From Bacteroidetes bacterium UBA1312 (GTDB lineage Bacteria; Bacteroidota; Bacteroidia; Chitinophagales; Chitinophagaceae), in assembly GCA_002307135.1 (NCBI GenBank), contig DBTQ01000036.1, positions 186,001 through 250,000 on the forward strand: a stretch of 64,000 nucleotides of DNA. Direction: 5' to 3'. Positions 36,010 through 43,444 of the stretch are shown in pieces. Under the pieces are notes generated by a model. That model worked only from the letters and a program-made list of their open reading frames with translations, searched no databases and was not told where the DNA came from. Numbering within the stretch: position 1 is the first letter of the stretch; each line of letters starts with the position of its first letter. Both the position numbers and the translations under genes were made by a program.

Positions 36010-38154
36010 ATGCCTACACGTTACATCCGATTTGTATTAATTGCTTTGTTGCAATGGATACCTTTTTGTTTGTCCGCACAGGACAGTACCCAACAAAGAA
36101 CCATAACAAAAGCCAACTACCAAACGGCAAAGTTGGAATTAGAAAAAATGTTGGATGGCAAACAGGCATTGAGTTATGAACGTGCCATTTACCTGATTGA
36201 AAATGCGTGGTGGGATAACCGGATTGACCCTATAAAATTCCAGGCAATGTTGGACTGGGGTATTAATAACATCCGTCAGATAATGGCACACAGCAAGTTT
36301 GAACCTAAACCAAGAGTACAGGAGTGGGGGCATACTACCGTATGGGATAAGCTGGATGAAAAATACAAGAAAGATAAAGGCTATTCCAAAAGCCTCACCG
36401 CTAATTATGCCATCTACAAATACATGACCGATACCACCCTGTTCATGGAGCAGGATCATATTTTCTTCCATGAACCTTATTATTATTCTACAAGCGACCC
36501 TATGGGCAGCAATGATTGGACGAATACACAGGTGGTCAGTTTGATGCAAAAACACATGGGCAACTGTTATGCTTTTGTGTCCTTGTTCAAGATATTTGCA
36601 GAACGCTTGCATACCGATGCGGTAATATGCAGCGCGCCTAGCCATGTGTATATATGCCATAGCGACGAAGATGCCACATTGTACAACATAGAGCTGTCCA
36701 GCAGGGCATTTCCCTCAACCGGTACCATATCAACCTTAACTCATACAACACAAACAGCAGCGGAAAATGACATATCCTTACGCCAACTAGATTTGAAGCA
36801 ATCCGTTGCTTTGTGTTTGGTGTACCTTGCCAAAGGTTACGAACACAAATTGGATATTCAAGCAGATGACTTTATCTTGCAATGTGCGGAGCAGGCGTTG
36901 CAATACGATGCGCATAACCTCAATGCTCTACTATTGAAAAGGGAGGTGTTGGAGCAACGGGTATTGTCACTGAACAAAAGCATAGCACAATTAAAAGACA
37001 ATCAGGACTATAAAAATCTGGAACAATTGACTACAAAACTCTATCAGTTGGGTTATAAAGAAATGCCTTTAGACATGAAAAACTTGCTGATACAGCAATG
37101 GTCGAGGGATAGCAGTGTAATACTTGTAAAACAAAATTACAGCCCGGTTGCAGCGAATAAATCAGTAAAGAATCCTACACGAAATTTCAATCTTGCATGG
37201 GGTGTATTTGAAGAAGAAATAAAGGACAAGCCGATGGAGCGCTATGGTAGATTTTTATACAATACTAAGCTACATAAGATAACCGCAGTAGCACCCGAAC
37301 AAAAGCTATACAACGATTATAGCTTCGACCCTGTGGCTTTTGCTATGAATGTTGATCCTTTGGCGCATAAGTTCCCGTGGCAATCTCCGTATAGCGCATT
37401 TAATGGCAACCCAATAATTTATAATGATCCAACTGGAGCAGCAGGGCATCTTGTAATTGTTGATAATCCTAACGGTAATGGCGGAACCGTATTTATTGTT
37501 GCAACTTATTACACTGTTAAAAACGATGTTGCCCAAAACGGGTTTAATGCCGCGCAGGTTGCCAAGATTAATACGATAGAAGGCAGTTTAAATGCACAGC
37601 ATTATCAAATTACGGCAGATATTAATGCTAATGGTAAAAGTGTGAAAGGATACAATGTCCAATTTTCCATTAATGTTGTTGAAGTCGGTACAAAAGCAGA
37701 AGCAGAAGGAAAGATTAGCAATTCTCTTACTCAGAGCTTTAAAATTCCATTAGATAATGCAGGCAAAAACATCGAATCGATTGCCCCTAATAATGCGCTT
37801 GTCAATTATTCGCAAAAAGAATTTGGGGCGATTGATGGGGTCAAAAAAGTAGCAAAAGCATTCCACACAAATACACTGAATGTTTCAGGTATAACATCGG
37901 AGGATCAAAACAACATCGCTAAACAAGATGGAGTAGTGCTTTATCAATCAATTGGTGGAACATACGAATCAAATATTACGCATGAAATATTTCACACTTG
38001 GGGAGTAAATAAAGATAATGTATCTCCTTCCGAACAAAGTATGGGAACTGGCTATCCAACACCAAATCAATCCGACGTAAATCAAGCGGTGCAATCAATA
38101 GTTAATGATGGCAATGTGTCAACCGGTGCAGCCGCACCTCAAAAAATAAAATAA
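36010..38154 (+). CDS. Secreted toxin: transglutaminase-like domain, RHS hinge, HExxH tip
   Basis: 714 residues. Signal peptide 1-23 (LSAQ). A transglutaminase-like region has C186 (MGNCYAF) and H212 (APSHVYIC). TPR-like helices follow to about 400. An RHS-core hinge (YSFDPVAF to YNDPTGAAG) occupies 437-480, without the usual YD repeats. The C-terminal ~230 residues are variable in character and carry HEIFH at 658-662, followed by TWG, the mark of a zinc metallopeptidase. This reads as a polymorphic toxin whose transglutaminase-like body replaces the RHS shell. A gene starting two bases after its stop is a candidate immunity gene. Toxicity is inference. Confidence 0.8.
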   Translation: MPTRYIRFVLIALLQWIPFCLSAQDSTQQRTITKANYQTAKLELEKMLDGKQALSYERAIYLIENAWWDNRIDPIKFQAMLDWGINNIRQIMAHSKFEPKPRVQEWGHTTVWDKLDEKYKKDKGYSKSLTANYAIYKYMTDTTLFMEQDHIFFHEPYYYSTSDPMGSNDWTNTQVVSLMQKHMGNCYAFVSLFKIFAERLHTDAVICSAPSHVYICHSDEDATLYNIELSSRAFPSTGTISTLTHTTQTAAENDISLRQLDLKQSVALCLVYLAKGYEHKLDIQADDFILQCAEQALQYDAHNLNALLLKREVLEQRVLSLNKSIAQLKDNQDYKNLEQLTTKLYQLGYKEMPLDMKNLLIQQWSRDSSVILVKQNYSPVAANKSVKNPTRNFNLAWGVFEEEIKDKPMERYGRFLYNTKLHKITAVAPEQKLYNDYSFDPVAFAMNVDPLAHKFPWQSPYSAFNGNPIIYNDPTGAAGHLVIVDNPNGNGGTVFIVATYYTVKNDVAQNGFNAAQVAKINTIEGSLNAQHYQITADINANGKSVKGYNVQFSINVVEVGTKAEAEGKISNSLTQSFKIPLDNAGKNIESIAPNNALVNYSQKEFGAIDGVKKVAKAFHTNTLNVSGITSEDQNNIAKQDGVVLYQSIGGTYESNITHEIFHTWGVNKDNVSPSEQSMGTGYPTPNQSDVNQAVQSIVNDGNVSTGAAAPQKIK
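37318..37401 (+). repeat. RHS hinge, copy in the full-length toxin
   Basis: 28 codons (YSFDPVAF through SPYSAF). By eye they match 40846-40929 in 74 of 84 bases, with all but one difference silent. Orientation and reading frame are the same in both. Confidence 0.9.
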
Positions 38155-38155
38155 A

Positions 38156-38746
38156 ATGGACAAGATTATTATTCTATGGATAGCAATGTTATTATGCCCG
38201 TTTTCAAAAACAGAAGCACAATCATTTAAACCACCGATACATGAGTTTTGTGGGTACTTACATCATATTTTTAACGCAGATATTGATGACCCTGATGTTA
38301 GCTTCAGCATAATTACATCATCAAAGGAAATTGAACTTAGCTTTAAATATGATAAAGCGACCAAATCATTTTACTTTAACGACACCAGTATTATCATGGT
38401 ATTTTATGCTAATTCATACCCAGTCGGTAATCCTGATATGGATTCTTTATATCATCGTGAAATAACTGACAAACCCCTTCAATACAAACCAGATATTATA
38501 AATGATAAAAACGAGCGGTCGTTTATCAATCCAATGGATACGGTAAAATATTACCACTATACCAGCAAAAAGAAAGTACACTTCACTGCTTACGATTACG
38601 AAGACTATAAACCATTTGAGAAAAAATTCGGAGGGTTTAGAGCCTTCACCATTTTTGGTAAAGGACAAATTTATCCATACATGGTCAAGTCGGGTAACAA
38701 AACCTACATTGTCAATTATTTTTATAAGAAGAGTAAGTGTAAGTAA
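38156..38746 (+). CDS. Small secreted protein, candidate immunity (copy 1)
   Basis: 196 residues with a signal peptide (1-21, TEAQ). Mature features: PPIHEFCGYLHHIFNADI near the start, many aromatic strands, and a basic YFYKKSKCK end. I know no family for it. It begins two bases after the HExxH toxin stop, and a close paralogue lies at 40068. Placement directly after a toxin tip and duplication are the usual signs of an immunity protein. A periplasmic location fits protection against a metallopeptidase entering the envelope. That role is inferred. Confidence 0.7.
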   Translation: MDKIIILWIAMLLCPFSKTEAQSFKPPIHEFCGYLHHIFNADIDDPDVSFSIITSSKEIELSFKYDKATKSFYFNDTSIIMVFYANSYPVGNPDMDSLYHREITDKPLQYKPDIINDKNERSFINPMDTVKYYHYTSKKKVHFTAYDYEDYKPFEKKFGGFRAFTIFGKGQIYPYMVKSGNKTYIVNYFYKKSKCK

Positions 38747-38780
38747 TTCAATTTATAGAAACATAAAATACTTCCCGAAA

Positions 38781-39212
38781 ATGAAACTTCTAATATCCGT
38801 CCTGCTTTTTTATACGTTAGTTAATCATCCAATGCTAAATACGGGGTCTTATAATTCGACTTCAACGCGCAAGACCCGTAATAAACAGGAGCTTTTCATA
38901 AACAAGAATGGAACATTTTCACGAACCTATTACGATGTAAATAAGAATACTGGCAGTTCTAAAAAAAGAATCAGTGGAATTTGGGAACAACGAGCTTGTT
39001 TTCTTGTTTTGATAGACACTACTGTTTATCCAGCTTCAATGAAACCAACGTTCAAACAGATGTATGGCATTGATGATTCAGTAATTGTTACACGTACAAA
39101 ATACGTAATTGAGAAACATAACAGACTTAGTTTTCTTTGGTCTAAGGTGGGTAAAATTGAATTAAAAACAACTTTACCCAATTTTCGATTTGTAGATAGT
39201 ATCGAACATTAA
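38781..39212 (+). CDS. Small secreted protein, unknown (toxin locus)
   Basis: 143 residues from the ATG at 38781. The 55 codons upstream in the same frame overlap the previous gene and are not part of it. A short hydrophobic start (MKLLISVLLFYTLV) suggests export. The mature part is rich in strands and charged residues, with GIWEQRACF and TKYVIEKH segments. No family recognised. Its position among the candidate immunity genes makes it another candidate, with no direct evidence. Confidence 0.55.
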   Translation: MKLLISVLLFYTLVNHPMLNTGSYNSTSTRKTRNKQELFINKNGTFSRTYYDVNKNTGSSKKRISGIWEQRACFLVLIDTTVYPASMKPTFKQMYGIDDSVIVTRTKYVIEKHNRLSFLWSKVGKIELKTTLPNFRFVDSIEH

Positions 39213-39288
39213 ATCAGGCATTCACCAGAGAATGTAAGAAAACAAAAATGGTTTAAATAACCTTGAAACAAAGTAATGAACCAATAAG

Positions 39289-39939
39289 ATGACTAAAATA
39301 CATTTTATACTTATAGTTATCTTTTTTAGCGCTATGCCTCTTTTAGGGTTTAGCCAAAGATTTGTTGTCTCTAACCTAAGAGAAAATATAATTTATGTAG
39401 ATGTCCCCAATACATTAAATTTTGCAGTAGAAGGTCGTCTCTGTAAAGATATTCTACTATCTACTGATAATGGAAAAATAGAAGTAACGCAAGATTCATC
39501 CAACTATATTATTTATCCTGAAAAAGTAGGTTATACAGAAGTCATATTATGTGATAAAAAGTCTAAAAAGCATAGGGTGATTGGCAAGTATGGTTTTCGC
39601 ACAAAATATTTACCCAACCCCATTGTTTTGCTTGCGGGTAAGAGTGGTGGCGAAATACGCAAAAATATACTAAAGGTTCTGCCAGGCATAACAGTTGCAT
39701 TGCCTACTTTCGATTTTGATATAAAGTACGCTATTGAACAATACACCGTAATCATATTCAGAGACAATAAAACGATATACTCACATGAATGTGAAAGCGC
39801 TATTTTCTCAGACGCTTTAAAAAGTTCATTTAATACAATAGAAATTAACGATAAAATAGTCTTTCTGAATATATCATGTAAACTAGCCAACAATAAGCGT
39901 ATCTCGTTGTCTCCTGCCGAATTTAAAATAGTCGATTAA
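39289..39939 (+). CDS. Stand-alone GldM C-terminal-like protein
   Basis: 216 residues with a signal peptide (ending GFSQ). Mature features match the last two domains of the T9SS motor protein GldM: ENIIYVDVPNTLNFAVEG, a strand-rich part with a pause at KYLPNPIVLLAGKSGGEIRK, then LPTFDFDIKYAIEQYTVII and the closing LSPAEFKIVD. True GldM also has a transmembrane helix and two more domains, which are missing here. Located within the toxin locus, 77 bases after the preceding gene. It could contact the type IX machinery or mimic it. Homology is fairly convincing; function is not known. Confidence 0.72.
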   Translation: MTKIHFILIVIFFSAMPLLGFSQRFVVSNLRENIIYVDVPNTLNFAVEGRLCKDILLSTDNGKIEVTQDSSNYIIYPEKVGYTEVILCDKKSKKHRVIGKYGFRTKYLPNPIVLLAGKSGGEIRKNILKVLPGITVALPTFDFDIKYAIEQYTVIIFRDNKTIYSHECESAIFSDALKSSFNTIEINDKIVFLNISCKLANNKRISLSPAEFKIVD

Positions 39940-40032
39940 AAATTAAACGCACTCAATACATGAGAAAATAAACAGTGCACATGAAAATATAGTTTCTTAT
40001 TGGTATCATTTTAGCATTCCAATATCATTGTT

Positions 40033-40066
40033 GTTTTGTGCCGCTGCACATCAAAAAATAAAATAA
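40033..40066 (+). repeat. Scar matching the end of the toxin gene
   Basis: GCACATCAAAAAATAAAATAA repeats the final codons of the HExxH toxin (38133-38154) with its stop codon, and the following ATG of the candidate immunity gene is also at the same distance. Two weaker tail-like ends lie at 40771-40794 and 42364-42387. Confidence 0.7.
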
Positions 40067-40067
40067 A

Positions 40068-40661
40068 ATGTACAAGATTATTATTCTTTGGATAACAATG
40101 TCATTATGCCCTTTTTCAAAAACAGAAGCACAATCATTTAAACCGCCAATACATGAATTTTGCGGGTACTTGCATCATATTTTCAACGCAGATATTGATG
40201 ATCCTGACGTTAGCTTCAGCATTATAACGTCATCAAAGGAAATTGCGCTCAATTTTAAATATGATAAATCAACCAAATCTTTTTACTGGCAAGACAGTAG
40301 TATTATTATGATATTTTATGGTTCATGGTATCCTTCTGGCACTACGGAGATGAATACGTTGTACCACAATAAATCTGAAACGGAATACCTTATGTCTATG
40401 CCTCATATTATAAAGGCTCAAAATAAAAAGGTATTTATTAACCCTATGGACTCTACGAAATATTATCATTATACGAGCAGAAAGAAAATTCATTTTACCG
40501 CATTCGATTACGAGGATTACAAGCCCTATGAGCAAACATACGGTCAATTAAAAAAGAGTTTCGGTCTGTTTGGTAAAGGATACATTTTGCCTGATATGGT
40601 CAAATCGGGTAATAAAACGTATATCGTCAATTACTTTTATAAGAAGAGCAAGTGCAAATAA
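40068..40661 (+). CDS. Small secreted protein, candidate immunity (copy 2)
   Basis: 197 residues, a close paralogue of the gene at 38156: the first ~60 residues are nearly identical and later stretches (HYTSRKKIHFTAFDYEDYKPYE, KSGNKTYIVNYFYKKSKCK) stay recognisable. Divergence concentrates in the middle (about 85-125). The upstream 35 bases also match the end of the HExxH toxin gene, so the copy arrived with a piece of toxin tail. It may protect against an earlier tip or the present one. Confidence 0.72.
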   Translation: MYKIIILWITMSLCPFSKTEAQSFKPPIHEFCGYLHHIFNADIDDPDVSFSIITSSKEIALNFKYDKSTKSFYWQDSSIIMIFYGSWYPSGTTEMNTLYHNKSETEYLMSMPHIIKAQNKKVFINPMDSTKYYHYTSRKKIHFTAFDYEDYKPYEQTYGQLKKSFGLFGKGYILPDMVKSGNKTYIVNYFYKKSKCK

Positions 40662-40745
40662 GCATGTATAAGAGTGTGATGAGTTCACCTTTATAGATGT
40701 TGAAGTGTCGGCAAGAGCAGCCTACTTACAAGTAAAAATGTCAAT

Positions 40746-40844
40746 GGCATCACGTGTCCTTTTTGTATTTGCTCCGCTTCAAAAAACAAAATGAAAATAA
40801 AAAAGAGACAACATGATATACGCCACGCACACAGCTCGGCACGT
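40746..40844 (+). repeat. 99-bp flanking direct repeat, left copy
   Basis: Matches 42339-42436 with about eight differences and one indel by eye, from GGCATCACGTGTCC to CAGCTCGGCACGT. It covers a toxin-tail-like end and the start codon of the orphan tip. Divergence starts one base before the RHS hinge of the orphan. Confidence 0.88.
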
Positions 40845-41640
40845 TTATAGTTTTGACCCGGTTGCTTTTGCTATGAATGTAGATCCGTTGGCGCATAAGT
40901 TTCCGTGGCAATCACCGTATAGTGTATTTGACAATAGCCCTATTTGGAAAAATGACCCAACTGGTGCAGCAGCTAGCCCATCAACTGAAGTAACAGATAA
41001 TGGCAGTTATTATACAGTTGTTAATGGTAAAGCTGATGGAGATAGAAATATTTATGTTGTGGGATCAGATGGTAATAGAACAGGGGCAATAATAGGTAAA
41101 TCTTTAACTGAATATTCATTTCTAAGTGATAAAGGAGAAGCAGTAAAAGGAGCAATTATAAAGCCAAATGACAACTCAGGGGAAAACTTTCTCAATAATG
41201 AAATTATTGGTTCAAATCTGAATGTGATGAGGTATATTTCTCATGCGACTGGTGGTCAGACTTATGACTTTAAAACAAGAGGAATGGGTAAAAATCTTGA
41301 CAAAATTCATCAAGACCAATACAAATATAGAGGGATGCCCGTTAATGGCGTTATAGGATTGGGCAATACGGGTGGTGGTAAAGTATATGCCTCTGGTAGA
41401 GATATTGGTAATGTGGGTGCAGGTATTGTAGCGGGCAACAATGGTTTAAGTTGGGGTGCGGCAAGGCTTGGCTTTGATGCCTTACAAAGCTACCAACGTC
41501 ATGGTTTTGATACTGAAGGTCAGCCAACACAGCAAGCAGAAAGGGTGGGACATGAAATAGGCATTAAATTATACAATGACGATTATATAAAAGATTTATG
41601 GAAGGAGTCAATTAGTCCAGCGGTTGGACCTAAATATTAA
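40813..41640 (+). CDS. Orphan toxin tip with RHS hinge (Ntox44-like)
   Basis: 275 residues. It has no signal peptide: eleven odd residues (MIYATHTARHV) precede the hinge at 12-55, which matches the full-length toxin's. The tip from about 60 shows GGQTYDFKTRGMG, GRDIGNVGAGIVAGNNG, WGAARLGFDALQSYQRHG and a closing QQAERVGHEIGIKLYNDDYI. That Y-D-F-K, then GN-G-G, AG-Q-type order resembles the polymorphic toxin type 44 (Ntox44) family as I recall it, probably a nuclease-type toxin. It has no obvious promoter or export signal of its own, so it is likely silent until fused by recombination. Confidence 0.72.
   Translation: MIYATHTARHVYSFDPVAFAMNVDPLAHKFPWQSPYSVFDNSPIWKNDPTGAAASPSTEVTDNGSYYTVVNGKADGDRNIYVVGSDGNRTGAIIGKSLTEYSFLSDKGEAVKGAIIKPNDNSGENFLNNEIIGSNLNVMRYISHATGGQTYDFKTRGMGKNLDKIHQDQYKYRGMPVNGVIGLGNTGGGKVYASGRDIGNVGAGIVAGNNGLSWGAARLGFDALQSYQRHGFDTEGQPTQQAERVGHEIGIKLYNDDYIKDLWKESISPAVGPKY
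40846..40929 (+). repeat. RHS hinge, copy in the orphan tip
   Basis: Counterpart of 37318-37401, in the same orientation and frame, directly after the flanking repeat ends. Confidence 0.9.
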
Positions 41641-41651
41641 TACTTATTTTT

Positions 41652-42119
41652 ATGAGAAAAGCATTTAAAATCATTGGGGCAATAATAATCTTTATTGTCT
41701 TGTTATTGTTGTGGTTTGACCAATCACGTAGTTTCTATTGTGTAGATGGCAATAAATATATCACTGTTTGGAAAAGATCTAAAGGAATCTGCTATATTAT
41801 TCCTGATAAATATTATGGAATATTCAGCCCATCTAATGGTTATATAAAATCTACCATTGATAATGCAATGACAATTTATTGGACTAAATCACTTCCTAAT
41901 ACTTTAATCATTAAATGCGGGAATGATTATACGATTAGCAATAGTAGTAGCAAGAACAAGATTACTATTATTGATTATAATAGTGATAGTACTAAATATC
42001 ATGCAATAATTTACAAATCCAGTTTAATACAATTTGGAGCGGTAAAAGAAAATGTGGATTTTATAGATTTGGGTATTCTTGAAGGTTACGCAAAGGATAA
42101 ATATGGTAAGAATTTGTAG
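41652..42119 (+). CDS. Membrane-anchored protein, candidate immunity for the orphan tip
   Basis: 155 residues. A single N-terminal membrane helix (IIGAIIIFIVLLLLWF, near 8-24) is followed by a strand-rich outer or cytoplasmic domain with aromatic and lysine-rich stretches. No family recognised. It follows the orphan tip by 11 bases and precedes the right flanking repeat, so tip and gene travel as one cassette. By analogy with known orphan CT/immunity pairs it should neutralise that tip. It is AT-rich compared with housekeeping neighbours. Confidence 0.65.
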   Translation: MRKAFKIIGAIIIFIVLLLLWFDQSRSFYCVDGNKYITVWKRSKGICYIIPDKYYGIFSPSNGYIKSTIDNAMTIYWTKSLPNTLIIKCGNDYTISNSSSKNKITIIDYNSDSTKYHAIIYKSSLIQFGAVKENVDFIDLGILEGYAKDKYGKNL

Positions 42120-42338
42120 TTGTGATGATGGTGTAATGTTTTATATGTGGGTAGTTTATGAATAATAATGAGATGAGCCATTGGGTTAATTGTAAACGAT
42201 AAAGCTTCTTCAAGTTATTTTTTGGTGTTATCCCCAGTTCTCCATAGTTTCTTAGGTATGAGTAGAGCCAACTATGGAGCAATAAGTTGATGGTCATGTT
42301 TCAAGTTTGGCGTTATAATAAAAAATGGAAAAAAAAGC

Positions 42339-42436
42339 GGCATCACGTGTCCTTTTTGTATTTGCTCAGCTTCAAAATGCTAAATGAAAATAAAAAGAGA
42401 CAACATGATATACGCCACGCACACAGCTCGGCACGT
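42339..42436 (+). repeat. 98-bp flanking direct repeat, right copy
   Basis: Partner of 40746-40844. It runs directly into the second 21-bp array. The bases 42120-42338 before it hold only a 10-bp stem at 42240-42249/42270-42279 and no gene. Confidence 0.88.
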
Positions 42437-42530
42437 GTCGGGCTATCATTTTATTAGGTCGAGCTATGGTTTTATTAGGTCGAGCTATCATTTTACTAGG
42501 ATGGGCTATGATTTTGTTAGGTCGAGCTGA
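42405..42530 (+). pseudogene. Toxin-tip start codon running into the 21-bp array
   Basis: The frame opens with the same eleven codons as the orphan tip (MIYATHTARHV) but then reads the array as a SYxFxRS heptad repeat and stops after 41 codons. I take it as the empty version of the tip's acceptor site, not a working gene. Confidence 0.45.
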
Positions 42531-42567
42531 CCTTTTACTAGGATGAGCTATGGTTTTATAAGCTGCA
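42442..42567. repeat. 21-bp tandem array 2, inverted, about 6 units
   Basis: Units start at 42442, 42463, 42484, 42505, 42526 and 42547 with form GCTATSRTTTTRYTAGGnSGA. The reverse complement matches the array at 3634. The last unit is degenerate. The two arrays are inverted relative to each other, 38.6 kb apart. Confidence 0.9.
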
Positions 42568-42602
42568 GCCAGGAGCAGGGTAGTTGCTGCTAAGGTACAA
42601 AA

Positions 42603-42638
42603 AAAATACCGTAACTATTAGTTGAGTTACGGTATTTT
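42603..42638 (-). terminator. Terminator of the minus-strand gene at 42656
   Basis: AAAATACCGTAACT / AGTTACGGTATTTT stem, 8-base loop; on the minus strand a T-run follows. It begins 18 bases after the stop. Confidence 0.85.
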
Positions 42639-42655
42639 ATTCTGTTGATATTCAA

Positions 42656-43138
42656 TTATTTATTTTCTTGTACTTTTTTATCGGTTGTATTGCTTCCGAA
42701 ACGGGCATTCCAGGCATCCACTTCCTGCATAGCCAGGTCGAGCGATGCATTGTTTTTTCGGCTCACCTGTAGCACCTCGGCATAAGCATCTACATCCTGC
42801 ATAATGTCCATGCTGTTGGCGGTTTGTGTTTCGCTGCTACTTTCCAGCAAGCTGATCACGGCTTGGCGGGCTTCTTCCAGCTTACTGTCGTAGGCCAGCC
42901 GAGCCACCAGGTCGGTAGGGTTGCTTTCGCGTGGCAGGCTGTTGATGTTGTTGTTGGCAATCTGGCTGACCATACGTGCATAGCCTTCGCGCCCTTCGGC
43001 CATTGTGCGCAGCCCCGGTTTCTGTGCATCTACAAGGTTTACTTTAAAGGGGTTCATACTCACGCTTAGGTTGCGTATGGTGTTGGTAACGGTGTCAATG
43101 AATGTGGCTGGCGCCGGGTTGACAATGAAGTAAGGCAT
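42656..43138 (-). CDS. Helical protein of unknown function
   Basis: 160 residues, no signal peptide, no membrane segment. Mostly helical: YARMVSQIANNNINS, SKLEEARQAVISLLES and LDLAMQEVDAWNARFGS. The C-terminus is charged (KKVQENK). I do not recognise the family. It has its own terminator and stands beside the second 21-bp array. Base use is closer to the housekeeping genes than to the toxin locus. Confidence 0.7.
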   Translation of the reverse strand: MPYFIVNPAPATFIDTVTNTIRNLSVSMNPFKVNLVDAQKPGLRTMAEGREGYARMVSQIANNNINSLPRESNPTDLVARLAYDSKLEEARQAVISLLESSSETQTANSMDIMQDVDAYAEVLQVSRKNNASLDLAMQEVDAWNARFGSNTTDKKVQENK

Positions 43139-43395
43139 AATTTTTTTAATTTTTAAAAAGTGAAATAATGAATGATAAACGCAAACTTATGTAATTAATT
43201 GTCTTTACTGTTATTATTTTTACAAATTGTTTTATTGTATTTATTTTAATAAAATGTTATGTATTTTATATCAAAAAAAATGAGCAGGATTTATACAATC
43301 CGGCTTTTGCCGGCAGTCCATTTCCCCTTTTGTTTTTGTGGCTATGCAGCCCAATAATTAATGTATAATGAATGATGTATTAAATTCATATAAAT
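43139..43395. other. AT-rich spacer upstream of the histidine-kinase gene
   Basis: Very AT-rich except for a short GC-rich patch at about 43300-43325 containing CCGGCTTTTGCCGG, a 14-base palindrome that might be a weak terminator. No gene is apparent. Confidence 0.5.
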
Positions 43396-43426
43396 TTGTA
43401 CTAAGATATAGTTTTGTATATCTTCG
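43396..43426 (+). promoter_or_regulatory. Promoter of the histidine kinase operon
   Basis: TTG at 43396-43398, 20 bases, TATCTTCG at 43419-43426 (one mismatch to TAnnTTTG), 18 bases before the start codon. Confidence 0.65.
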
Positions 43427-43444
43427 TAATAAAGATCATTACAA

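Noticed and set aside
38616..38780. N-terminal extension of the gene at 38781
   Set aside because: It overlaps the candidate immunity gene and has no signal sequence; the ATG at 38781 starts a hydrophobic leader.
42656..43138. Phage or tail-fibre related gene beside the array
   Set aside because: No phage motif can be seen; the helical composition alone is not evidence.
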